From positions 1,922,001 through 1,986,000 of the forward strand of contig NZ_CP014162.1 in the NCBI RefSeq assembly GCF_001543205.1: a DNA stretch of 64,000 bases. The letters run 5' to 3'. The translations under genes and the position numbers were made by a program. This document shows positions 36,934 to 46,158 of this stretch, piece by piece. Below the pieces are notes generated by a model that was not told where the DNA came from, searched no databases, and was given only the letters and a program-made list of their open reading frames with translations. Origin of the DNA: Aerococcus urinaeequi (lineage in GTDB: Bacteria; Bacillota; Bacilli; Lactobacillales; Aerococcaceae). Numbering within the stretch: position 1 is the first letter of the stretch; every line of letters begins with the position of its first letter.

Positions 36934-37686
36934 ATGATTACAGTTGAAAAATTAGTGAAAAAATTTGGCGATAACACCGTATTGAAGGGAATTGACTTTC
37001 AAGTGAATGAAGGGGAAGTTGTCGCAATTATCGGGCCGTCAGGTTCAGGAAAATCGACCTTTTTGCGGAGTTTAAACTTACTGGAATCACCAGAATCAGG
37101 AACCATTGTAATTAACGGGGTTAAAGTCATAGCACCGGATATCAAGAAGCAAGATGCCTTTGCCTTAAGACAGCAAACTGCCATGGTATTCCAACACTAT
37201 AATTTGTTCAGAAATAAGACAGCTTTAGAGAACGTTACTTTATCGTTAATTTCAAATAATGTCATGAAAAAAGACGAAGCTGCTGAGTTTGGTGAAAAAT
37301 TATTGAAACAAGTGGGCTTGTCAAAACAAAAAGACCAATACCCAGTGACTTTATCAGGTGGGCAACAACAACGCGTAAGTATCGCCCGGGCACTTGCTGT
37401 ACAACCTAAAGCAATTCTACTAGATGAGCCAACGTCTGCCTTAGACCCAGAATTAGTGAATGAGGTGCTTGAAACCATCGAACACCTGGCAAAAGGGCAC
37501 ACAACACTAGTTATCGTGACGCACGAAATGAATTTTGCCCGCAAAGTGGCGGACCGGGTTGTCTTTATGAACGATGGTGTAGTTGTAGAATCAGGTCGTC
37601 CAGAAGAAATATTTACAAATCCCAAAGAAGAGAGAACTAAACAATTCTTGAAAGAGTATATTGGGGTTAATGAATACGTGATTTAG
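36934..37686 (+). CDS. Amino acid ABC transporter ATP-binding protein (YxeO-like)
   Basis: A 250-residue polar amino acid ABC ATPase. Walker A is GPSGSGKST near residues 34-42, the Q-loop is VFQHYNLF near 87, the signature LSGGQQQRVSIARAL near 139-153, and Walker B ILLDEPTSALDPELV near 162-176, with His in VTHEM. It completes the importer with the upstream permease and binding protein(s). The start lies behind AAAGGAG. The following gap contains the promoter of the nitroreductase gene and only weak inverted repeats, so the operon end is not sharply marked. Confidence 0.93.
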   Translation: MITVEKLVKKFGDNTVLKGIDFQVNEGEVVAIIGPSGSGKSTFLRSLNLLESPESGTIVINGVKVIAPDIKKQDAFALRQQTAMVFQHYNLFRNKTALENVTLSLISNNVMKKDEAAEFGEKLLKQVGLSKQKDQYPVTLSGGQQQRVSIARALAVQPKAILLDEPTSALDPELVNEVLETIEHLAKGHTTLVIVTHEMNFARKVADRVVFMNDGVVVESGRPEEIFTNPKEERTKQFLKEYIGVNEYVI

Positions 37687-37760
37687 AGTGCTTAATATAC
37701 ATACAAAATAAACTTTTTATAACTTAAAAGTATAAGATTGTATATTATTGAACTTACTAA

Positions 37761-37789
37761 TTGACTTTTAAAAAGTAAGCGTGTAGACT
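37761..37789 (+). promoter_or_regulatory. Promoter of the nitroreductase gene
   Basis: TTGACT (37761-37766), a 17-bp spacer and TAGACT (37784-37789). CTTACT and AGTAAG flank the -35 as an inverted repeat, a possible operator. Confidence 0.7.
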
Positions 37790-37851
37790 GGAAATAGTTC
37801 TAAATGGAACTTGTTATTGATAAAAATGGATTTAAGAGGAGTAAAATTAAC

Positions 37852-38448
37852 ATGTCAGATTTTAAAGACTTATTAACTAAACGTCGTTCTCATTACGCTA
37901 TCGGTGCTAACACTGATGTGACTGCTTCAGATGTAACTGCTGCTTTAAACGAAGTGATTCCAACTGTACCAAGTGCATTTAACTCACAAGGTGTACGTGT
38001 TGTTGTCGTTTCTGGTGAAAAAAACCAACAACTTTGGGACTTGATTAAAGGTGTACAAACAGAAGTATTAGACGAAGGTACATTAAACTACATGACACCA
38101 ATCATGGATGGTGCGCGTGAAGCAGTTGGTACAATCTTATTCTTCGAAGACCGTGACGCTGTTGAAGCAGGTATCCCTGGTAACCCAGAACGTCGTTCAG
38201 TTTACAAAAATCACGAATCAGCAAATGCGCAATTAACAGCTTGGTTAGCATTAACTGAATTAGGTTTAGGTGCAAACTTACAACATTTCAACATTGGCTA
38301 CGAGCAAGGATTTGACGCAGCAATTCGTGAATTGTTAGATTTACCTGAAGCTTGGGAACTAGTTGCTGAAATGCCATTCGGTTCAATTGAAGCACCTGCT
38401 GCAGAAAAAGAAGTTATTGCTGCTGAAGAACAAGTTATCTTAAAATAA
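37852..38448 (+). CDS. Nitroreductase family protein
   Basis: A 198-residue FMN-dependent nitroreductase-fold protein of the Frm2-like group. The N-terminal FMN phosphate contact is KRRSHYAIG near residue 9. NPERRSVYKNHESANAQLTA near 117 and LTELGLGANLQHF near 141 are the other cofactor and dimer segments. I chose ATG at 37852, seven bases after AGAGGAG; the ATG at 37804 has no ribosome site. Codon use is strongly biased (GAA, GGT, CGT, TTA), as in highly expressed genes. The substrate is unknown; members reduce nitroaromatics or quinones or act in oxidative stress. Confidence 0.88.
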   Translation: MSDFKDLLTKRRSHYAIGANTDVTASDVTAALNEVIPTVPSAFNSQGVRVVVVSGEKNQQLWDLIKGVQTEVLDEGTLNYMTPIMDGAREAVGTILFFEDRDAVEAGIPGNPERRSVYKNHESANAQLTAWLALTELGLGANLQHFNIGYEQGFDAAIRELLDLPEAWELVAEMPFGSIEAPAAEKEVIAAEEQVILK

Positions 38449-38470
38449 TCACGTCATATTAGACGTTAAC

Positions 38471-38509
38471 AAAAAGGATCATTTACCTCATGGTAAGTGA
38501 TCCTTTTTT
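38471..38509. terminator. Bidirectional terminator between nitroreductase and araC-type genes
   Basis: AAAAAGGATCA and TGATCCTTTTTT, with the inner TTTACC/GGTAAG, form a strong stem with T runs on both strands, serving the convergent genes. Confidence 0.88.
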
Positions 38510-38513
38510 GTGT

Positions 38514-39341
38514 TCATTCATTGGTTTTACGGAATTGAAGGGGACTAACCTGATAAGTTTTCTTAAATGCCTTACTAAATGCTAAAGGATCAGTAAAACC
38601 CACGGAACTAGCAATTTGAGAAATGGTCAAGGAGGAATTGATTAACAAATCACAACTTTTCTTCATTTTGACCATTAATATATAATCTTTTATTGACTGT
38701 CCTGTTTCTTCCTTAAATATCTTATAAAGATAACTGCGGTTCAAATTTAATTTTTCAGCTATTGTGGTAACTTGTAGGGGGGTATCATATTGACTATGAA
38801 TAATCTTCAAAGCTTGCTTCATATACTTCTTGTGGTTGTTATGACTTTCCTGCGCTTCCTGGTTTGGAAATTCTTCAATCAAGAAAGCCAACAATTTATA
38901 TAATTCACCTATAATTTCTAATTCATTACTTTCAGTAAATTTTTTATCCGCATAGGCAATTAAACGATACATTTGATTCAAAATTTTTGAATCCTTTTGA
39001 CTTGTGGCAAAACATTTTGCCATAAGACTAGATTGCAATAAAATGCTTTCCGCTCTCGATCCGGAAAAACCAACCCATATGTAAGACCACGGCTGATCAC
39101 CATCTGCTTGATAGTAAGTGACGGCATCTTTAGGTAGGATAAAAATATCTCCAGCACCTAATGACGTCACCTTATTATATATGGTGAATTGCCCACTTCC
39201 TTCAATAATATAATGTAGTACAAAGTTATTACGAACGCTTGGACCGAAAGCATAATTCGGGGGACAGGATTCAAACCCATAATGATCAATGTTTAAATCA
39301 AAATTATTATTATCAAATTCATTGTATGTATTTAAAGTCAT
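38514..39341 (-). CDS. msmR: AraC-family regulator of the msm/aga locus
   Basis: A 275-residue AraC/XylS-type activator. The N-terminal cupin (about 10-150) contains NNFVLHYIIEGSGQFTIYNK and LGAGDIFILP. The C-terminal double HTH (about 175-275) has LNRSYLYKIFKEETGQSIKD and VGFTDPLAFSKAFKKTYQVS. It is divergent from the alpha-galactosidase gene. MsmR of Streptococcus mutans has the same family, size and position and activates the multiple sugar metabolism operon. The inducer there is a galactoside such as melibiose or raffinose, which I infer here. The symbol is by analogy. Confidence 0.85.
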   Translation of the reverse strand: MTLNTYNEFDNNNFDLNIDHYGFESCPPNYAFGPSVRNNFVLHYIIEGSGQFTIYNKVTSLGAGDIFILPKDAVTYYQADGDQPWSYIWVGFSGSRAESILLQSSLMAKCFATSQKDSKILNQMYRLIAYADKKFTESNELEIIGELYKLLAFLIEEFPNQEAQESHNNHKKYMKQALKIIHSQYDTPLQVTTIAEKLNLNRSYLYKIFKEETGQSIKDYILMVKMKKSCDLLINSSLTISQIASSVGFTDPLAFSKAFKKTYQVSPLQFRKTNE

Positions 39342-39400
39342 CTTTTATGCCTCCCTAATTAGGCAACATTATACCATGTTTAGGAAACAAAATGCCATTT

Positions 39401-39413
39401 GTAAAGCGCTTAC
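39401..39413. promoter_or_regulatory. Near-palindrome GTAAAGCGCTTAC, possible LacI/CcpA-type operator
   Basis: The core AAGCGCTT is palindromic and resembles LacI-family operators, but one extra A prevents a match to the strict cre consensus. It lies 65 bases before the aga start codon. Confidence 0.5.
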
Positions 39414-39427
39414 TTATTGGTAAACTT

Positions 39428-39457
39428 TTAGTAAATAAATTAGTAAATCAATACTAA
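39428..39457 (+). promoter_or_regulatory. TTAGTAAA repeats upstream of aga
   Basis: TTAGTAAA occurs at 39428-39435 and 39440-39447 (12-bp period). The second copy also forms the inverted repeat TTAGTA-N6-TACTAA (39440-39457). The same pair occurs upstream of galK, so one regulator may control both. Confidence 0.6.
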
Positions 39458-39477
39458 TGAATCAAAAGGAGAAAATT

Positions 39478-41676
39478 ATGGCTCATTTCATCACATTTGA
39501 TACGGAAACACAGGTTTTTCACCTGAGAAATGCAAGTATTTCATATCTGTTAAGCGTTGAAGAAGGTGGCTTATTAAGTCATCTGTATTTCGGATCACGT
39601 ATTGAAAACTATCATGGACAAAGAAAATACCCACGTATAGACCGTGGTTTTTCAGGTAATTTACCAGATAGTATAGATAGAGGCTATTCACCTGATACTT
39701 TGCTGAGAGAATATAGTGGCACTGGTGAAGGTGACTACCGTATTCCAGCAATATTAGTGAAACAAGGGAATGGTAGTCAAGCCACTCGATTCATATATAA
39801 TCGCTACGAAATTATTACAGGCAAGCCCAAACTAGAGGGACTTCCGTCATCTTACGTAGACCATGATGATGAGGCTGAAACGTTAGTCATTTGGTTAGTT
39901 GATGCCCGTGCTGGTCTTGAATTAGCATTATCCTATACCATATATGCTGAACGTTCTGTCATAACGCGGTCAGTAAAATTACATAATATTTCCAATCAAA
40001 CTATTATGATTGATAAAATCGCATCTATGGCACTCGATTTACCTGCGCAAGATTTTGATTTGATTTCCTTACCTGGAGCTCATGTCAATGAACGTCATAT
40101 TAGCCGACAATCATTGACATATGGCCAAACACGTTTAGCAAGTCGTCGCGGCACCTCAAGTCATCAAATGAATAATACGATGATTTTGGCGCAAAGACAT
40201 ACCGACGAGTTTCATGGTGAAGCCTATGGTTTTGCGCTTGTATATTCAGGAAATCATGCGTTAGAAATTGAACGCGATCAGATTCAACAAACCCGTGTGG
40301 TGATTGGTATTAATGAAGAACTTTTTTCTTGGCAACTTGCATCCGGCGAAAGCTTCCAAACACCTGAAGTCATCATGGTGTATGCCAATAACGGTTTAAA
40401 TCAAATGAGTCAAACATTCCACGGATTGATTCGTGACCGCGTGGCTCGAGGAAATCATCAACACGCACTTCGCCCAATCTTGGTGAATAATTGGGAAGCA
40501 ACTTATTTTGATTTTAACGAGGAAAAATTGCGTCCAATCGTAGATGAAGCCAAGCAATTAGGTATTGAAATGTTCGTATTAGATGATGGTTGGTTTGGAC
40601 ACCGAGATAATGATGATAGTTCACTTGGAGATTGGTTCGTAGATAAACGGAAATTCCCTAAAGGATTACGTCAATTTGCCGATTATGTCCACGGTCAAGA
40701 TTTAAAATTTGGCTTATGGTTTGAACCAGAAATGATTTCTGAAGATTCTGAATTATTACGTAAACATCCTGACTATCGTTTAGCAGTCCCAGGACGAACA
40801 CCATACCCGAGTCGTCAACAATTTGTATTAGATATTGGCCGTAAAGAGGTTAGAGATAATGTCATCGCCCAAATTGAAGCCATTTTAGATGAAGGCTACA
40901 TTGACTATATTAAATGGGATATGAACCGACATATTTCAGATATTTATTCGGCCAATTTACCTGCACATAAACAGGGTGAAGTCTTACATCGATATACTTT
41001 AGGTTTGTATGAAATGCTAGAACACTTAACAACAAAATACCCTGATATTTTATGGGAAGGTTGTTCAGGTGGTGGTGGTCGTTTTGATGTTGGTTTCGCA
41101 TATTACATGCCTCAATCATGGACGAGTGATAATACAGATGCCATTGCACGGTTAAATATCCAATACGGGACATCCTTATTTTATCCAACTTCATTGATGA
41201 CATCACATGTATCCGCAGTACCCAATCATCAAACAGGGCGTATTACACCGTTTGATACCCGCGGTGACGTAGCAATGAGTGGTGTATTGGGCTATGAGTT
41301 AGATTTAACGCAACTAAGTCCGGCAGAAAAAGACTTAGTCAAAACACAAGTCGCCGCTTATAAAGAGATCCGACCACTCGTACAATACGGTGATTTCACT
41401 CGTTTAGAAAGTCCTTTTGAAGGTAACGAAACGGCATGGATGTTTACCAATGAAGACAAATCTGAAATATTAGTTTTTACTTTTGGGGTATTGAATACAG
41501 CCCAAGCATCGATTCATCAAGTGAAATTACATGGACTTCAATCAGATAAAATCTATGAAAATGTGGCTAGTAAAGAAGTTTTTACGGGTAGCGAATTGGA
41601 GTGGATGGGATGGTATGAAGCGCCAATGACAGAAGATTTTGTTTCGCACCGTTATCATTTTAAAGCAATGAATTAG
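39478..41676 (+). CDS. aga: Alpha-galactosidase, GH36
   Basis: This enzyme removes terminal alpha-1,6-galactose from raffinose, melibiose and stachyose. The 732-residue length fits the GH36 tetrameric alpha-galactosidases of Gram-positive bacteria. The N-terminal beta-supersandwich is followed by a TIM barrel. The nucleophile Asp481 lies in KWDMNRH, the acid/base Asp551 in TSDNTDA, and VLDDGWFGHRDNDDSSLGDW is near 365-384. There is no signal peptide, so it is cytosolic and acts after MsmEFGK import. The ATG at 39478 follows AAAGGAGA; an upstream ATG at 39457 precedes that site. Confidence 0.96.
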   Translation: MAHFITFDTETQVFHLRNASISYLLSVEEGGLLSHLYFGSRIENYHGQRKYPRIDRGFSGNLPDSIDRGYSPDTLLREYSGTGEGDYRIPAILVKQGNGSQATRFIYNRYEIITGKPKLEGLPSSYVDHDDEAETLVIWLVDARAGLELALSYTIYAERSVITRSVKLHNISNQTIMIDKIASMALDLPAQDFDLISLPGAHVNERHISRQSLTYGQTRLASRRGTSSHQMNNTMILAQRHTDEFHGEAYGFALVYSGNHALEIERDQIQQTRVVIGINEELFSWQLASGESFQTPEVIMVYANNGLNQMSQTFHGLIRDRVARGNHQHALRPILVNNWEATYFDFNEEKLRPIVDEAKQLGIEMFVLDDGWFGHRDNDDSSLGDWFVDKRKFPKGLRQFADYVHGQDLKFGLWFEPEMISEDSELLRKHPDYRLAVPGRTPYPSRQQFVLDIGRKEVRDNVIAQIEAILDEGYIDYIKWDMNRHISDIYSANLPAHKQGEVLHRYTLGLYEMLEHLTTKYPDILWEGCSGGGGRFDVGFAYYMPQSWTSDNTDAIARLNIQYGTSLFYPTSLMTSHVSAVPNHQTGRITPFDTRGDVAMSGVLGYELDLTQLSPAEKDLVKTQVAAYKEIRPLVQYGDFTRLESPFEGNETAWMFTNEDKSEILVFTFGVLNTAQASIHQVKLHGLQSDKIYENVASKEVFTGSELEWMGWYEAPMTEDFVSHRYHFKAMN

Positions 41677-41688
41677 GAGGAAAGTGGC

Positions 41689-42945
41689 ATGAAAACGTTT
41701 AAAAAGCTCCGTTATTTGGTTATTGCCACTGCCAGTGTGCTTGCGTTAGCTGCATGCGGTAATACTGAAGAAACAAGTACGAATGGCAAAACGGTCATTG
41801 AATTTTTTAATCAAAAGAAGGAGATGGAGGGTACTATAGAAGAAATTATTCAAGATTTTGAAAAATTACATCCGGATATAGATGTGCAAATGACGAGTGT
41901 ACCGGATGCTGGTACTGTCTTAAAAACGAGAATGCTATCAGGTGACGTTCCAGATGTTATCAACTTATATCCACAAAATATTGACTTCCAAGAATGGGCA
42001 AATGCTGGTTACTTCTATGATATGACTGGTCAAGATTATCTAGATAATTTAAAAAATCAATACGCTGATAAATATGCCATTAACGGCAAGGTATACAATG
42101 TGCCCTTAACAGCGAATGTATCAGGCATATATTACAATAAGACAAAATTTGAAGCATTAGGGTTAAAAGCGCCTGAAACATGGGATGAATTTGTCCAACT
42201 AGTGGATGAAATCAAGGCAGCCGGTGAAACACCATTTTCTATCGCAGGGACAGAAGGTTGGACCTTGAATGGTTACCATCAATTATCTTTAATTACAACA
42301 ACTGGCAGCGCCGATGCTGCAAATGAATACTTGCGATATTCACAACCAAACAGTATCTCAGATGATGATATCTTAAAAGCTGATGCTGCAAAACTAGATT
42401 TACTGGCTGATGAAGGCAATCAACAAGCTAATTGGAAAGGTGCCTCTTATAACGATGCCATTGTTGCATTTACATCTGAAGATGCTTTAATGACGACCAA
42501 TGGATCATGGGCACTAGCAGCGATGCGACAACAAGAGCCTACTTTTGAAATTTCTACCTTTGCGTTCCCAGGTGAAGAGCCCGGACAAAGTGCTACTGTG
42601 GGAGCTGGTGATTTTGCCTTGTCTATCGCTGCAGAGACGGAAAATTTAGAAGCAGCAGAAACTTTTGTTGCCTACATGACAACGCCAGAGCCTATGCAGA
42701 AATATTATGACGTGGATGGTTCGCCAGTTGCCGTAATTGGGGTGGAAGAAGATAGTGATTCACCACTAAAAGCCTTAAATGAACTAGCCTTCACTGACAA
42801 ACATTATGTATGGATGGCGCAACATTGGACGAGTGAAGATGATTTCTTCACCGCAACAGCCAACTACTTAATGACGCAAGATATAGAAGCTTTAGCGGAT
42901 GAACTGAATGCCTTCTTCAATCCAATGAAAGCAGACCTAGACTAG
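41689..42945 (+). CDS. msmE: Sugar ABC transporter binding lipoprotein
   Basis: A 418-residue family 1 (SBP_bac_1) lipoprotein with the lipobox LALAAC (Cys23). Family segments include GTVLKTRMLSGDVPDVI near residues 85-101 and VPLTANVSGIYYNKTKFEAL near 139-158. It starts 12 bases after aga behind TAGGAGG. Position and order (aga-msmE-msmF-msmG-gtfA-msmK) copy the Streptococcus mutans msm operon, whose MsmE binds raffinose, melibiose and isomalto-oligosaccharides. The ligand here is inferred from aga, gtfA and dexB. Confidence 0.92.
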   Translation: MKTFKKLRYLVIATASVLALAACGNTEETSTNGKTVIEFFNQKKEMEGTIEEIIQDFEKLHPDIDVQMTSVPDAGTVLKTRMLSGDVPDVINLYPQNIDFQEWANAGYFYDMTGQDYLDNLKNQYADKYAINGKVYNVPLTANVSGIYYNKTKFEALGLKAPETWDEFVQLVDEIKAAGETPFSIAGTEGWTLNGYHQLSLITTTGSADAANEYLRYSQPNSISDDDILKADAAKLDLLADEGNQQANWKGASYNDAIVAFTSEDALMTTNGSWALAAMRQQEPTFEISTFAFPGEEPGQSATVGAGDFALSIAAETENLEAAETFVAYMTTPEPMQKYYDVDGSPVAVIGVEEDSDSPLKALNELAFTDKHYVWMAQHWTSEDDFFTATANYLMTQDIEALADELNAFFNPMKADLD

Positions 42946-42958
42946 GGGGAAAGATCAC

Positions 42959-43825
42959 ATGAGAAAAACAATTAATAAATATTGGGGTTGGGCCTTTTTA
43001 ATTGTCCCACTACTACTTCAAGCTATTTTCTTCTATTTCCCCATGTTTCAGGGGGCCTTTTACAGTTTTACCAACTGGACTGGGTTAACATATAACTTTG
43101 ATTTTGTTGGCCTAAACAACTACATTATCTTGATGTCTGATAGTAAATTTATGAAAGCAATTGGATTCACCTTGATTTTAACTGTGTCTTTAATCGTCGG
43201 TGAAATTGTGATTGGCATTTTAATTGCCCGGTTATTAAATTCAAAAATCAAGGGACGCACCTTTTTTAGAGCCTGGTATTTCTTTCCAGCAGTGCTCTCC
43301 GGATTGACCGTATCGTTAATTTTTAAACAGGTATTTAACTATGGTTTGCCGGCTATTGGTCAAGCACTGAATATTGGCTGGTTACAAGAGTCTCTACTAG
43401 GTTCAACTAGTGGCGCCGTATTTGCAGCTATCTTTGTCCTTTTATGGCAAGGTGTGGCTATGCCAATTATCATTTTCTTAGCTGGTTTACAAAGCATTCC
43501 CGAAGAAATAATTGAAGCGTCTGCCATTGACGGTGCTAACAGCCAACAAACATTCTTCAGTATCGAATTACCGTACTTGTTACCAAGTATCTCTATGGTA
43601 TTCATCATGGCATTAAAAGGTGGCTTAACAGCCTTTGATCAAATTTTTGCCTTAACCGGTGGTGGTCCAAGTAATTCAACAACTTCAATCGGTCTGTTAG
43701 TTTACAACTATGCCTTTAAGAGTAATCAATATGGTTATGCCAACGCAATTGCCATCGTCTTATTCTTAATTATCGCTGTTGTCTCTATTATTCAAATTCG
43801 CTTGTCACGTCGCTTTGAAATCTAG
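42959..43825 (+). CDS. msmF: Sugar ABC transporter permease MsmF
   Basis: A 288-residue MalF-type permease with six membrane segments. The conserved EAA loop reads EEIIEASAIDGANSQQTFFS near residues 181-200 and would contact the ATPase MsmK. The N-terminus has the usual PLLLQAIFFYFPMFQGAFYS segment. It lies 13 bases after msmE and 12 before msmG. Confidence 0.94.
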   Translation: MRKTINKYWGWAFLIVPLLLQAIFFYFPMFQGAFYSFTNWTGLTYNFDFVGLNNYIILMSDSKFMKAIGFTLILTVSLIVGEIVIGILIARLLNSKIKGRTFFRAWYFFPAVLSGLTVSLIFKQVFNYGLPAIGQALNIGWLQESLLGSTSGAVFAAIFVLLWQGVAMPIIIFLAGLQSIPEEIIEASAIDGANSQQTFFSIELPYLLPSISMVFIMALKGGLTAFDQIFALTGGGPSNSTTSIGLLVYNYAFKSNQYGYANAIAIVLFLIIAVVSIIQIRLSRRFEI

Positions 43826-43837
43826 GAGGAAAACCAT

Positions 43838-44671
43838 ATGAAAAATGAAGAACGATTCAATCTAATTTGGAAATACGTCCTCCTAATTGTTGGAGCAATC
43901 TTAATCTTGATTCCGCTTTTAGCGACAGTATTTTCATCATTTAAAACAACACAAGACATCATGCAACATTTCTTTGCCTTTCCAAATCCAGCAACACTTG
44001 ATAATTATGCTCGGTTGATTGCAGATGGTATAGGGCATTATTTCTGGAATTCCGCGGTTATTACGGTACTGTCTGTAATCCTTGTAACCCTATTTATCCC
44101 AGCAGCAGCCTATTCTATCGCCCGAAACATGTCGAAACATAAAGCCTTTGCGATTATGTATTCACTATTGATCTTGGGAATCTTTGTACCATTCCAAGTA
44201 ATTATGATTCCAATCACTGTCATGATGAGTCGCTTAGGCTTAGCAAATATGTGGGGTTTAATCATCTTGTACCTAACATATGCCATTCCTCAAACCTTAT
44301 TCCTATACGTGGGCTATATCAAATTGAGTGTACCGGATAGTTTAGATGAAGCCGCTATGATTGATGGTGCAGATCGTTTTACGACTTATCGTAAAATAAT
44401 CTTCCCAATGCTGAAACCAATGCACGCAACGACACTCATCATTAATGCTTTATGGTTCTGGAACGACTTCATGCTACCTTTGCTGATTCTAAACAAAAAT
44501 GCTGAAATGTGGACATTACCTTTATTCCAGTACAACTATACAGGCCAATACTTCAACGATTACGGTCCAAGTTTTGCATCATATGTGGTCGGTATCATCA
44601 CGATCACAATCGTTTACCTGATTTTCCAAAAGAATATCATCTCTGGTATGAGCAACGGGGCCATCAAATAA
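43838..44671 (+). CDS. msmG: Sugar ABC transporter permease MsmG
   Basis: A 277-residue MalG-type permease with six membrane segments. Its EAA loop is PDSLDEAAMIDGADRFTTYR near residues 166-185. FWNDFMLPLLILNK near 208-221 is the typical MalG segment following the loop. It starts behind TAGGAGG, directly after msmF. Together with MsmF it forms the membrane channel for the oligosaccharide importer. Confidence 0.94.
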   Translation: MKNEERFNLIWKYVLLIVGAILILIPLLATVFSSFKTTQDIMQHFFAFPNPATLDNYARLIADGIGHYFWNSAVITVLSVILVTLFIPAAAYSIARNMSKHKAFAIMYSLLILGIFVPFQVIMIPITVMMSRLGLANMWGLIILYLTYAIPQTLFLYVGYIKLSVPDSLDEAAMIDGADRFTTYRKIIFPMLKPMHATTLIINALWFWNDFMLPLLILNKNAEMWTLPLFQYNYTGQYFNDYGPSFASYVVGIITITIVYLIFQKNIISGMSNGAIK

Positions 44672-44698
44672 TCTACTACTGAGAAGAGGAGCATATAC

Positions 44699-46144
44699 AT
44701 GACATTTCAAAACAAAACCATGTTGATTACCTATTCTGATAGTTTAGGTAGCAACTTAAAAGAATTGAAGACGAATATCGACCAATATTTTGGTCAAGCC
44801 ATCGGTGGTGTGCATCTACTGCCATTCTTTCCCTCTACAGGTGATAGAGGGTTTGCTCCGGTTGACTACGGTCAAGTAGATCCAGCATTTGGTAACTGGG
44901 ATGATATCAAAGCCCTAGGTGACAAATACTATCTCATGTTCGATTTTATGATTAATCACATCTCCCGCCAGTCCACGTATTACAAAGACTTTCAGGAGAA
45001 AAAGGACGCTTCTGACTATGCCGATTTATTTCTGAGATGGGAAAAATTCTGGCCAAGTGGACGACCAACACAGGCCGACATCGACTTAATCTATAAAAGA
45101 AAAGATAAAGCCCCCATGCAAGCCATCACCTTCGCCGATGGTACTACGGAACATTTATGGAATACTTTTGGGGAAGAGCAAATCGACCTAGATATACGCC
45201 ATCAAGTCACAATGGACTTCATCAAAGATACGATTGAACAGCTAGTGGCAAACGGTTGCGATTTGATTCGACTTGATGCCTTTGCCTATGCAATTAAAAA
45301 ACTAGATACCAATGATTTTTTCGTGGAACCAGAAATTTGGGACTTACTAGACCGAGTGCAAGCGGTTGCCCAAGAAGCAGGCGCGGATATTTTACCTGAA
45401 ATTCATGAACACTATACAATTCCTTTTAAACTTGCTGATCACGGCTACTTTGTTTATGACTTTGCTTTACCAATGGTTACCTTGTATTCACTGTTCTCGG
45501 GTAACACAGACCAATTAGCTAAGTGGTTGAAGATGAGCCCCATGAAGCAATTTACCACCTTGGATACCCATGACGGAATAGGGGTTGTCGATGTAAAGGA
45601 TATTTTAACCGACGAAGAAATTGATTTTACATCCAAAGCCCTTTATAAGGTAGGGGCTAACGTTAAACGCAAGTATTCTTCTGCAGAATATAATAATTTA
45701 GACATCTATCAAATCAATACCACCTATTATTCAGCGCTAGGTGACGATGATAAGAAATATTTCATCGCGCGATTGATTCAAGCTTTCGCACCAGGAATTC
45801 CACAAGTGTATTATGTGGGTCTACTTGCTGGTAAAAATGATCTAGAACTCTTAGAAAATACCAAAGAGGGGCGTAATATCAATCGCCACTATTACACTAG
45901 TGATGAAATTGGACGTGAAATACAACGTCCATTGGTCCAAAAATTATTGCAATTATTTACCTTCCGTAATGAAAGTGAAGCTTTTGATTTAGCTGGTGGT
46001 ATCGAGGTTGCTACACCGGATGCACATACGATAATCATTACACGCTATAATGCTGACAAATCAGTAATTGCTGAAGCAAACATAAACTTACTTGATTTAC
46101 GCTACAGTATCTTTGAAAACGACCGTCCCGTTCATTTTGAATAG
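44699..46144 (+). CDS. gtfA: Sucrose phosphorylase
   Basis: GtfA splits sucrose with phosphate into glucose 1-phosphate and fructose, saving one ATP. Sucrose is what remains when Aga removes galactose from raffinose. The 481-residue GH13 subfamily 18 enzyme has the nucleophile Asp193 in IRLDAFAY and the acid/base Glu234 in ILPEIHEHY, with [12 protein letters not shown] near 284 for the transition-state Asp. The early [19 protein letters not shown] is diagnostic of sucrose phosphorylases. There is no secretion signal. It sits within the msm operon, 27 bases after msmG. Confidence 0.95.
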   Translation: MTFQNKTMLITYSDSLGSNLKELKTNIDQYFGQAIGGVHLLPFFPSTGDRGFAPVDYGQVDPAFGNWDDIKALGDKYYLMFDFMINHISRQSTYYKDFQEKKDASDYADLFLRWEKFWPSGRPTQADIDLIYKRKDKAPMQAITFADGTTEHLWNTFGEEQIDLDIRHQVTMDFIKDTIEQLVANGCDLIRLDAFAYAIKKLDTNDFFVEPEIWDLLDRVQAVAQEAGADILPEIHEHYTIPFKLADHGYFVYDFALPMVTLYSLFSGNTDQLAKWLKMSPMKQFTTLDTHDGIGVVDVKDILTDEEIDFTSKALYKVGANVKRKYSSAEYNNLDIYQINTTYYSALGDDDKKYFIARLIQAFAPGIPQVYYVGLLAGKNDLELLENTKEGRNINRHYYTSDEIGREIQRPLVQKLLQLFTFRNESEAFDLAGGIEVATPDAHTIIITRYNADKSVIAEANINLLDLRYSIFENDRPVHFE

Positions 46145-46158
46145 AAAGAGAGTATAAC

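Noticed and set aside
39401-39413. Strict cre site before aga
   Set aside because: The spacing is off by one base from the cre consensus on both strands; kept only as a possible LacI-type operator.
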